DNA from: Bacillota bacterium | Lineage (GTDB): Bacteria > Bacillota_I > Bacilli_A > Acholeplasmatales > Acholeplasmataceae | NCBI GenBank assembly: GCA_006226985.1 | Contig: SBGC01000064.1 | Coordinates: 1-14,964 of the forward strand | Reading direction: 5' to 3' | Length of the DNA stretch: 14,964 nt | In this document: positions 6,981 to 13,617 of the stretch, in pieces | Layout of the letters: each line of letters begins with the position of its first letter | Numbering within the stretch: position 1 is the first letter of the stretch | Made by a program: the position numbers and the translations under genes | Notes under the pieces: model-generated | The model's database searches: none | What the model was told of the DNA's origin: nothing | What the model saw: the letters and a program-made list of their open reading frames with translations, nothing else

Positions 6981-7823
6981 TTAGATAACAATTTCTTTAT
7001 GTCTAGATGCATGGCATTGTAAATTAATAGCAACAGGTAATGATGCAATGTGACAAGGATATGATTTTATACGGACAGAAAGGGCGGTCGTTGTTCCGCC
7101 AAAACCCATAGGACCAACTCCTAAAGCATTAATCTCTTCTAAAAGTTCTTTTTCAAGTTTAGCAAGAATTGGATCTGGATTAATTTCATCTAAATCCATA
7201 AAAACAGCTTCTTTAGCAAGTAATGCTGCTTTCTCTAAATTCCCACCTAATCCAATACCAACAATGAGCGGTGGACAAGGTTTTCCTCCCGCATAAAAAA
7301 TGGTATGGAGAACAAGCTTTTTAATACCTTCGATGCCATCACTTGGGACAAGCATTTTCACTAAGCTCATATTTTCACTACCAGCACCCTTTGGTGCAAG
7401 TAAGATTTTAACCTGATCACCTTGAACAAATTTCACATGAATGATTGCAGGTGTATTATCATTAGTGTTTACACGATCTAGTGGATGTCTTACAACGGAT
7501 TTTCTTAAGTACCCTTCATGATAAGCACTTCTTACACCTTCATTGATGGCATCATATAAATCGCCACCTTCAAGATGAACATCATATCCGATTTCTAAAA
7601 ATAAAACAACGACACCTGTATCTTGACACATTGGCTCTTTGTTTTCTGAAGCAATGATATCATTTTCGATAATTTGTTCTAATACATTTTTACCAATGTC
7701 AGACTTTTCTTGTTTAAGTGCTAATCGCAAGCGATTAATAAATGAATTGCCAATATCAAAATTGGCATCCATTGCAAGTTTTTTTACTGCTTCTTTGATT
7801 GCTGATACATCTAAATTTCTCAT
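6981..7823 (-). CDS. Class I fumarase-type hydro-lyase, alpha (Fe-S) subunit (inferred mesaconase)
   Basis: This is the N-terminal-domain subunit of the oxygen-sensitive [4Fe-4S] class I fumarase / L(+)-tartrate dehydratase family. With the chosen start it has 280 residues, the usual size. The three cluster cysteines are C66 (PMCQDTG), C183 (GKPCPP) and C270 (LQCHASRH). APKGAGSEN (143-151) and the FGGTTTALSV region (about 241-250) are further family signatures. A GTG nine bases upstream (7832) is in frame, but it is part of the ribosome site AGGTGA, which is well placed for the ATG at 7823-7821, so the ATG is preferred. The gene points away from the glutamate mutase operon across about 150 bases. 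Clostridial mesaconase is known as a heterodimeric Fe-S enzyme of this kind, which supports that role over fumarase. Confidence 0.9.
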   Translation of the reverse strand: MRNLDVSAIKEAVKKLAMDANFDIGNSFINRLRLALKQEKSDIGKNVLEQIIENDIIASENKEPMCQDTGVVVLFLEIGYDVHLEGGDLYDAINEGVRSAYHEGYLRKSVVRHPLDRVNTNDNTPAIIHVKFVQGDQVKILLAPKGAGSENMSLVKMLVPSDGIEGIKKLVLHTIFYAGGKPCPPLIVGIGLGGNLEKAALLAKEAVFMDLDEINPDPILAKLEKELLEEINALGVGPMGFGGTTTALSVRIKSYPCHIASLPVAINLQCHASRHKEIVI

Positions 7824-7840
7824 AATCTTCACCTAAAGTC

Positions 7841-7869
7841 ATTATATCATCAAAAAGTCTAAATTAAAA
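7841..7869 (-). promoter_or_regulatory. Promoter of the alpha/beta dehydratase operon
   Basis: The minus strand reads TGATATAAT at 7849-7841, an extended -10 with exact TATAAT. TTTTAA lies 17 bases upstream (7869-7864). Transcription would start near 7834, leaving only about 11 bases before the ATG at 7823, so the ribosome site AGGTGA would sit at the very 5' end of the mRNA. Confidence 0.6.
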
Positions 7870-7881
7870 CTAAGATAGAGG

Positions 7882-7910
7882 TTGTATTTTGATGTATTTT
7901 GTAATAAAAT
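7882..7910 (+). promoter_or_regulatory. Promoter of the glmS operon
   Basis: TTGTAT (7882-7887) and TAAAAT (7905-7910) are separated by 17 bases, a good sigma-A-type arrangement. Transcription would start near 7917, giving a leader of about 60 bases. The spacer and -10 are covered by the TGTATTTTG repeats, and the -35 box lies only 12 bases from that of the divergent promoter. Confidence 0.6.
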
Positions 7911-7913
7911 ACA
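7883..7913. repeat. Two direct and one inverted copy of TGTATTTTG over the glmS promoter
   Basis: TGTATTTTG occurs at 7883-7891 and again at 7893-7901, a spacing of ten bases or about one helical turn. AAAATACA at 7906-7913 is the inverted copy of the first eight bases. The second direct and the inverted copy make a perfect 8-bp inverted repeat around five bases that covers the -10 box. This looks like an operator for an unidentified regulator. Confidence 0.5.
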
Positions 7914-7919
7914 CTTGTA

Positions 7920-7933
7920 TGTAAGCGTTTTAC
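7920..7933. promoter_or_regulatory. Imperfect cre-like site downstream of the glmS promoter
   Basis: TGTAAGCGTTTTAC matches the cre pattern TGWAARCGYTWNCW at 12 of 14 positions, failing at the last two. It lies around +3 to +17 of the predicted transcript, a position typical for repression by roadblock. A weak hairpin (TTTTAC at 7928-7933, GTAAAA at 7943-7948) overlaps it. Confidence 0.3.
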
Positions 7934-7976
7934 TTTTTTTATGTAAAAACATAGTTACGTTCATGCCGGAGGATAT

Positions 7977-8381
7977 ATGAAGTCAATTGTTATTGGAGTA
8001 ATTGGAGCTGATGTTCATGCTGTTGGAAATCGAATTATTGAGTACACGTTAACTCGCGAAGGATATAACGTCGTTAATGTAGGCGTGTTATCAACTCAAG
8101 AAGATTTTATCAATGCAGCAATCGAAACATCAGCTCGTTTAATTTTAGTCTCATCTTTATACGGTCATGGGGAATTAGATTGCCGTGGGATGCGTGAAAA
8201 ATGTGATGAAGCTGGTTTAAAAGATATTTTATTATATGTCGGTGGAAATATCGTTGTTGGTAAACAAGATTTTGAAGAAGTTGAAAAACGATTTAAAGCC
8301 ATGGGTTTTAATCGTGTTTACCCACCAGGTGTAACAATTGATGATGTTTTAGAAACCATTAAAGCAGATCTTGGGGAATAA
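7977..8381 (+). CDS. glmS: Glutamate mutase (methylaspartate mutase) S subunit, B12-binding
   Basis: This is the small cobalamin-binding subunit of adenosylcobalamin-dependent glutamate mutase, which interconverts L-glutamate and L-threo-3-methylaspartate. At 134 residues it has the usual length of about 137. The base-off B12 motif DxHxxG is D12-V-H14-A-V-G17, with H14 the predicted lower cobalt ligand. The later segment [22 protein letters not shown] (about residues 59-80) is typical of GlmS/MutS and separates it from the B12 domains of methionine synthase or methylmalonyl-CoA mutase. GGAGG lies four bases before the ATG. It is the first gene of the operon and its stop is one base from the glmL start. 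It is unrelated to the glmS gene for glucosamine 6-phosphate synthase; the symbol mutS is also used and likewise clashes with the mismatch-repair gene. Confidence 0.95.
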   Translation: MKSIVIGVIGADVHAVGNRIIEYTLTREGYNVVNVGVLSTQEDFINAAIETSARLILVSSLYGHGELDCRGMREKCDEAGLKDILLYVGGNIVVGKQDFEEVEKRFKAMGFNRVYPPGVTIDDVLETIKADLGE

Positions 8382-8382
8382 T

Positions 8383-9765
8383 ATGAAGTATTACTTACTT
8401 GTCGATTTTGGTTCAACTTTTACCAAATTAACAGCTGTTGATTTAGAGAAAGAAGACATCATCGGAACTGCGAAAGCAATAACAACGGTTGAAACCAATA
8501 TTATCGATGGCTACGAAGAAGCTTTGTACAAACTTAATCAATCTATGAATCAAACCATCAAGTTTGACAAAATCGTTGCGTGTTCTTCTGCTGCTGGTGG
8601 ACTTAAAATGGCGGCTATTGGACTAGTTGAGGAATTGACTACTGAGGCAGCACGCCGCGTGTGTCTTGGTGCAGGCGCAAAAGTCGAACTTGTTTTATCA
8701 CATCACATCAATCGATCTGAAGTACAAAGCATCATCGATAAAAAAATTGATATCATCTTACTAGCTGGTGGTGCTAATGGTGGTAATAGTGAGTGTGTTA
8801 TTTTTAATGCAAAACAGATTGCACAGTCAACCATCGATGTTCCCATCATTTTTGCAGGTAACAAAGATGCAGTTGATGAAATCACTGATATATTTACGCA
8901 AGCTGGTAAACATTTCCATATTTGCGAAAATGTTATGCCTAAAATTAATGTATTAAACATTGAAAGTGCAAAAGATAAAATTAAAGATATTTTTGTGAAA
9001 AATATTATTGAAGCAAAAGGTATCAAAAAAATTGAAGAAGAAATTGATCAAGTGATCTTACCAACTCCTCATGCTGTATTAATGGCAGCAGAGCTTTTAT
9101 CTAAAGGTTATTTAGATGAATCTGGTTTAGGTGACTTGATGATGATTGATATTGGAGGAGCAACCACAGATGTGTATTCACTTGCTGATGGTCTTCCTAA
9201 ACAAATGAATGCCGTGATGTCTGGTTTAGAAGAACCTTATGCCAAACGAACTGTTGAAGGCGATTTAGGGATGCGTTATTCTGCATTAGGTATCCTGCAA
9301 GCTATGACACATCAAGAAATCAATACATTTCATAAACACGATGTAGACATGATTAAAGAAACACATTTGAGAAACGAAAATATTGCATTCATCCCTCTAA
9401 CAGAGCGTGATTTTCAAATTGAGGATATGCTTGCATCAAAATGTGTCGATGCAGCAACTTCAAGACATGTAGGAACATTAACTTCTGTTTATACACCTCT
9501 TGGTATGATGTATCATCAAGTGGGTAAAGATTTAACACAAACAAAATATTATATTGGGACAGGTGGCGTCGTTATTAATAGTAAAGACCCTATAGGTATT
9601 TTAAAGAATGGATTATCAAAAACGGATAAACCTACTGAATTAAGACCTTTAAATCCCAAATTCATGTTAGATAAAGACTATATATTATCAGCAATGGGCT
9701 TATTATCCATCGATCATCCAGATATTGCAATACGTATTATGAAAAAACGCATGATTCTAATCTAG
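8383..9765 (+). CDS. glmL: Glutamate mutase reactivating factor GlmL (MutL)
   Basis: This is an ASKHA (actin/Hsp70-like) ATPase encoded between the two glutamate mutase subunits. Family members are thought to exchange damaged cobalamin on the mutase at the expense of ATP. Phosphate-binding loops are visible at DFGSTFTK (8-15) and IDIGGATTDVYS (255-266). LLAGGANGG (126-134) and the LGMRYSALG segment are also typical of the family. The length is 460 residues. The chosen ATG at 8383 is one base after the glmS stop and has GGGGA six bases upstream; an in-frame TTG at 8371 would overlap glmS and is less likely. It has no relation to DNA mismatch repair MutL. Confidence 0.93.
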   Translation: MKYYLLVDFGSTFTKLTAVDLEKEDIIGTAKAITTVETNIIDGYEEALYKLNQSMNQTIKFDKIVACSSAAGGLKMAAIGLVEELTTEAARRVCLGAGAKVELVLSHHINRSEVQSIIDKKIDIILLAGGANGGNSECVIFNAKQIAQSTIDVPIIFAGNKDAVDEITDIFTQAGKHFHICENVMPKINVLNIESAKDKIKDIFVKNIIEAKGIKKIEEEIDQVILPTPHAVLMAAELLSKGYLDESGLGDLMMIDIGGATTDVYSLADGLPKQMNAVMSGLEEPYAKRTVEGDLGMRYSALGILQAMTHQEINTFHKHDVDMIKETHLRNENIAFIPLTERDFQIEDMLASKCVDAATSRHVGTLTSVYTPLGMMYHQVGKDLTQTKYYIGTGGVVINSKDPIGILKNGLSKTDKPTELRPLNPKFMLDKDYILSAMGLLSIDHPDIAIRIMKKRMILI

Positions 9766-9774
9766 GAGAAAAAT

Positions 9775-11235
9775 ATGCAACTTGAGAACAAAAAATGGTC
9801 ACTTGAAAAGTTTTTGGAAGTCAGAAAAGACGTTTTGAAAACGTGGCCGACTGGTAGTGATCCACTACTTGATTTAGATGTGGCAGTTGAAACTTTGAGA
9901 AAAGTTCCAGCACATAAAAATTTCGCTTTAAAACTAATTGAAGCCAAAAAACAAAATCGCACCATGCTACAACCAAGAGCAGGGGTTGCATTATTATCAG
10001 AACATATTGAACTGATGAAACATTTAGAGGAAGCTGGTGCTGACTTTTTACCTTCTACTATAGATTCCTATACCAGACAAAACAGATATCAAGAAGCTGA
10101 AGAAGGCATTAAAGTAAGTCAACAGCAAGGTCGTTCATTACTTAACGGTTTTCCAGCAGTTAACCATGGTGTTAAAGCATGTATGGAAGTTTTGGCAAAT
10201 GTTAATGTCCCACTTCAAGCACGTCATGGAACACCTGATGGTAGACTTCTTGCTGAAATCACACATGCTGCAGGTTGGACATCAAATGAAGGTGGAGGAA
10301 TTTCGTATAATCTTCCTTATGCTAAAAATATATCACTTGCTGACTCTATTTACTATTGGCAATATTGTGATCGTTTAGTTGGATACTATGAAGATCATGG
10401 AATTTCAATTAACCGTGAACCCTTTGGTCCTTTAACAGGAACACTTGTTCCGCCATCAATAGCGATAACGATAGGTATTATTGAAGCACTTTTAGCAGCT
10501 GAACAAGGTGTTAGAAACATTACTGTAGGTTATGGTCAATGTGGAAATATGATTCAAGACGTTGCAGCTATTCATATGCTTGAAGAACTTACGAATGAAT
10601 ATTTAAAAAAATATGGTTATAAAGATGTTTTTGTGACGACTGTTTTCCATCAATGGATGGGAGGATTCCCTAAAGATGAAGCGATGGCTACCGGTTTAAT
10701 ATCGATGGCTTCTACAGTTGCTCAGCTCGCTGGTGCTACTAAAATGATTACGAAAACACCTTATGAATCCATTGGTGTTCCAACAAAAGAAATTAATGGT
10801 GTTGGTATTCGCGCATCAAAAATGGTAACAAGATTACTCGCTGAACAACGCATGCCAAACTCATTTAAACTTGAAGAAGAAAAAACAATGATTCGTAAAG
10901 AAGTCCATTGTTTACTCGATAAAGTATATGAACTAGGTCATAATGACTTGGCACAAGGTGCTGTTAAAGCATTTGAACTTGGTGTCATCGATGTACCGTT
11001 TGCACCAAGTAAACAGAATTTAAACAAAGTGATGCCTGCAAGAGACAATGAAGGATGCGTTAGAATCCTTGAGTTTGGAAATCTTGCATTCACTGAAGAT
11101 ATTAAAGCATTTCATACTATGAAGTTACAAGAAAGGGCAATTGCTGAAGGAAGACCTGTGACATTCCAAATGACTGTAGATGATATTTATGCGGTTAGTA
11201 ACGGAAAACTCATCGGCCGACCACACAAAGGATAA
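9775..11235 (+). CDS. glmE: Glutamate mutase (methylaspartate mutase) E subunit
   Basis: This is the large, catalytic TIM-barrel subunit of glutamate mutase. Two GlmE form the complex with two GlmS, and B12 lies at the interface. The 486 residues match the ~483 of the clostridial enzyme. R68 (QPRAG), R101 and R150 (LQARHG) line up with the arginine triad that holds the substrate carboxylates in the Clostridium cochlearium structure, and H151 and E172 with its active-site His and Glu (residue matches from memory of that structure). Other conserved parts are [18 protein letters not shown] (167-184) and [18 protein letters not shown] stands six bases before the ATG, nine bases after glmL. Confidence 0.96.
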   Translation: MQLENKKWSLEKFLEVRKDVLKTWPTGSDPLLDLDVAVETLRKVPAHKNFALKLIEAKKQNRTMLQPRAGVALLSEHIELMKHLEEAGADFLPSTIDSYTRQNRYQEAEEGIKVSQQQGRSLLNGFPAVNHGVKACMEVLANVNVPLQARHGTPDGRLLAEITHAAGWTSNEGGGISYNLPYAKNISLADSIYYWQYCDRLVGYYEDHGISINREPFGPLTGTLVPPSIAITIGIIEALLAAEQGVRNITVGYGQCGNMIQDVAAIHMLEELTNEYLKKYGYKDVFVTTVFHQWMGGFPKDEAMATGLISMASTVAQLAGATKMITKTPYESIGVPTKEINGVGIRASKMVTRLLAEQRMPNSFKLEEEKTMIRKEVHCLLDKVYELGHNDLAQGAVKAFELGVIDVPFAPSKQNLNKVMPARDNEGCVRILEFGNLAFTEDIKAFHTMKLQERAIAEGRPVTFQMTVDDIYAVSNGKLIGRPHKG

Positions 11236-11241
11236 TTACAC

Positions 11242-12486
11242 ATGAAAATCGTCGATGTCTTATTTACAAAAAGTTATACAGGTTTCTATTTTGATGATCA
11301 AAAAGCAATTAAAAAAGATGCTATACAAAATGGTTTTATGTATGTCGGTGAACCACAAACAGATGGATTCAAACAGATTAGAGTCCCTGGAGAAGCTATT
11401 TCAATACAACTCGTTTTAGAGAACGGTGATGTAGGTATAGGTGATTGTGCTGCAGTTCAATATTCAGGAGCAGGTGGTAGAGACCCACTCTTTTTAGCTG
11501 AAGATTATATTCCCTACTTAGAAAAACACATTAAACCTTTACTCATTGGTGAAGATGTATCATCTTTTAAACAACTATCAGAAAAATATGATCATATGAT
11601 CGTTGAAGGAAAAAGATTACATACTGCTATGCGATATGGTATATCACAAGCTTTACTATCAGCTACTGCTGCTGCTACAAAAAGAACACTTGCTGAAGTC
11701 ATTAGAGATGAATACAACCCAACACATCATATTTTGAAAAGAGTTCCTATTTTTGCTCAATCAGGTGACGATAGATACAACAACGTTGATAAAATGATTT
11801 TAAAAAGTGTTGATGCAATGCCACATGCATTAATCAACAATGTTAAAGATAAATTAGGTTATCAAGGTGAAAAACTTATTGCTTATGTTAAGTGGATGAG
11901 AGATCGCATCTTGGCATATAAATTAACAAATGATTACAATCCAATCCTTCATGTTGACGTGTATGGAACGATCGGAATCGCATTTCATAACGATATTGAA
12001 AAAATCGTTGATTATTGCAAAGAACTTGAAGATGCAGCGAAACCTTTTATGATTCGTCTAGAAGGTCCAATCGATACAGGTGATCGTGAAGGCACGATGA
12101 TTGCACTTCGTGATATCACAAAACGCATCGATGAAGAAAAAATTAATGTTGAAATCGTTGCTGATGAATGGTGTAATACATATGAAGACATCGTTTACTT
12201 TGCTGATAACAAAGCTGGTCATATGTTACAAATTAAAACACCAGATTTAGGTGGTTTAAATAATATTGCAGAATCAATTCTATACTGTAAACAAAAAGGT
12301 ATTGGAGCGTATTGTGGAGGCACGTGTAATGAAACAAACGTTTCTGCAATAGCGACAACGAATGTAGCGATTGCATGCAATGCTGATCTTTGTCTTGCAA
12401 AACCTGGTATGGATGTCGATAGTGGATTTATGATTGTTAAAAATGAAATGGAACGTGTACTAGCACGTGCAAATAGAGGAAAATAG
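11242..12486 (+). CDS. mal: Methylaspartate ammonia-lyase
   Basis: This enolase-superfamily enzyme eliminates ammonia from L-threo-3-methylaspartate to give mesaconate. The length, 414 residues, is as in the Clostridium tetanomorphum and Citrobacter amalonaticus enzymes (413). Metal ligands are D239 (LHVDVYG), E274 (RLEGPID) and D308 (VADEW). The two catalytic bases are H195 (MPHALINN) and K332 (QIKTPDLGG). Each lies one position beyond the numbering of the known enzymes, which is strong support. The KxAGH..QIKTPDLGG and CGGTCNETN (358-366) segments are also diagnostic. It begins six bases after glmE with AAAGGA upstream and makes the substrate for the divergent hydro-lyase. Confidence 0.97.
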   Translation: MKIVDVLFTKSYTGFYFDDQKAIKKDAIQNGFMYVGEPQTDGFKQIRVPGEAISIQLVLENGDVGIGDCAAVQYSGAGGRDPLFLAEDYIPYLEKHIKPLLIGEDVSSFKQLSEKYDHMIVEGKRLHTAMRYGISQALLSATAAATKRTLAEVIRDEYNPTHHILKRVPIFAQSGDDRYNNVDKMILKSVDAMPHALINNVKDKLGYQGEKLIAYVKWMRDRILAYKLTNDYNPILHVDVYGTIGIAFHNDIEKIVDYCKELEDAAKPFMIRLEGPIDTGDREGTMIALRDITKRIDEEKINVEIVADEWCNTYEDIVYFADNKAGHMLQIKTPDLGGLNNIAESILYCKQKGIGAYCGGTCNETNVSAIATTNVAIACNADLCLAKPGMDVDSGFMIVKNEMERVLARANRGK

Positions 12487-12494
12487 GTGAATGC

Positions 12495-12758
12495 ATGAAA
12501 ATTGCAACCGCAGGAACACTTGAATCTAATGATTGTTTAATGACCGTGCAATCTCATCAAGGTATTAAAATTGAGATTGAAAGCATTGTCTTTGACCAAT
12601 TTGGTGACCAGATTGAAAAAGTCATTAGAGATACTTTACAAGAACTAAAAATAACAAATATACATGTCATGTGTAAAGATAAAGGAGCGCTTGATTACTG
12701 TATCAAAGCTCGTTTAATCACTGCAATTCAAAGGTTAGGTGATTCATATGCGTCGTAG
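12495..12758 (+). CDS. citD: Citrate/citramalate lyase acyl carrier protein (gamma subunit)
   Basis: This 87-residue protein is the acyl carrier of the citrate lyase type complex. It starts with the signature AGTLESND (6-13); S11 corresponds to the Ser that carries the phosphoribosyl-dephospho-CoA prosthetic group. IEIESIVFDQFG (26-37) and the DKGALDYCIKARLITA region (56-71) are also as in CitD. Its ribosome site AGGTGA overlaps the mal stop codon (TAGGTGA), eight bases separate the genes, and the end overlaps citE, so it is firmly part of the operon. In this context the acyl group is probably acetyl then citramalyl, serving citramalate lyase. Confidence 0.93.
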   Translation: MKIATAGTLESNDCLMTVQSHQGIKIEIESIVFDQFGDQIEKVIRDTLQELKITNIHVMCKDKGALDYCIKARLITAIQRLGDSYAS

Positions 12759-13617
12759 TTTATTATTTATACCATCTAATGCGCCTGCAATGTTGCAAAA
12801 TGCAGATGTTTTTGCTGCTGATGCTGTTATTTTTGATTTAGAAGATTCTGTCATTGTTGATCAAAAAGATGCAGCTAATGTTTTATTAAAAGAATATTTA
12901 CAACAGTTTTCAGATTTATCTATGGAAAGAATTGTAAGAATCAATGGGCTTGACACACCTTTTTTTGAAAATGATTTAGAGTTAATTGTTTCTGATCACA
13001 TTGACACACTCATGATACCAAAGGCAAGCTATGATGATCTATTGAACTTATCTAAGAGACTTGATAAAATTGAAAAACAACGAAAAATGCATAAAAAGAT
13101 TCAGATCATTCCTATCATTGAACTTGCAAAATCTTTAATCGACATTGATCGTATTGCATCACTGCCTCGTGTGAATGGTTTATTATTAGGTGCTGAAGAT
13201 TTAGCAACAGACCTTGAAGTTGAAAGAACTGAAATTGGACAAGAAATTTTTTATGCTCGGTCAAGAGTTGTTATTGCAGCAAAAGCTAATCAAATCGATG
13301 CAATCGATACGCCTTATACACATACTGACAATTTAGAAGGTCTAGTTAAAGATGCAACATTTGCTAAATCACTCGGTATGAATGCAAAAGCTTGCATTCA
13401 TCCCAATCAAATTGATGAAGTTAATCGTATTTTTTCACCTTCCTTAAAGGATATCAATTATGCAAAGAAGGTTCTTCTTGCACAAGATGAAGCCATCAAA
13501 AATCAAAAAGGTGCTTTTTCTGTAGATGGAAAGATGATTGATAAGCCAATTATTATGCGATGTGAAAAAATCATCGAAAAAGCGAAAAAATGGGGTTTAG
13601 TATCATGGGACAAATAA
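12748..13617 (+). CDS. citE: Citrate/citramalate lyase beta subunit (citryl/citramalyl-ACP lyase)
   Basis: The beta subunit cleaves the acyl-ACP intermediate. For citramalyl-ACP the products are pyruvate and acetyl-ACP; for citryl-ACP they are oxaloacetate and acetyl-ACP. It has 289 residues and a TIM-barrel fold of the CitE/HpcH family. Motifs are RRSLLFIPSN (2-11), DLEDSV (30-35), R64 (RINGLDT), E125 (IIELAKS), D151 (LGAEDL, with E125 the likely Mg ligands) and CIHPNQ (216-221). The ATG at 12748 has AGGTGA five bases upstream. An in-frame GTG at 12739 is part of that ribosome site and is not taken as the start. The gene overlaps the end of citD by 11 bases. The sequence alone does not reveal whether citryl or citramalyl is cleaved. 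Confidence 0.94.
   Translation: MRRSLLFIPSNAPAMLQNADVFAADAVIFDLEDSVIVDQKDAANVLLKEYLQQFSDLSMERIVRINGLDTPFFENDLELIVSDHIDTLMIPKASYDDLLNLSKRLDKIEKQRKMHKKIQIIPIIELAKSLIDIDRIASLPRVNGLLLGAEDLATDLEVERTEIGQEIFYARSRVVIAAKANQIDAIDTPYTHTDNLEGLVKDATFAKSLGMNAKACIHPNQIDEVNRIFSPSLKDINYAKKVLLAQDEAIKNQKGAFSVDGKMIDKPIIMRCEKIIEKAKKWGLVSWDK

Noticed and set aside
6408..7823. L(+)-tartrate dehydratase (ttdAB) as the name for the dehydratase pair
   Set aside because: The subunits share the fold, but no tartrate transport or regulation gene is near. The methylaspartate context makes mesaconate the better guess, with fumarate second.
7917..7976. Cobalamin riboswitch ahead of the B12-dependent mutase operon
   Set aside because: The leader is only about 60 bases, far too short, and no B12-box (GCCACTG) is present.
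8371..8382. TTG at 8371 as the start of glmL
   Set aside because: It overlaps the end of glmS, whereas the ATG at 8383 has a good GGGGA site and begins directly with the conserved beta strand before DFGSTFTK.
8703..9026. 107-residue reading frame on the minus strand inside glmL
   Set aside because: It is antisense to a strongly conserved coding region, has no recognisable product and is best explained by the codon composition of glmL.
9762..9965. 67-residue minus-strand frame over the start of glmE, and similar short frames at 10166-10378, 7639-7836, 4487-4675 and 3713-3895
   Set aside because: All overlap confident genes in other frames or strands, and their sequences resemble no protein I recognise.
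12739..12747. GTG at 12739 as the start of citE
   Set aside because: The GTG is part of the AGGTGA ribosome site that is properly spaced for the ATG at 12748, where the conserved MRRSLLF begins.
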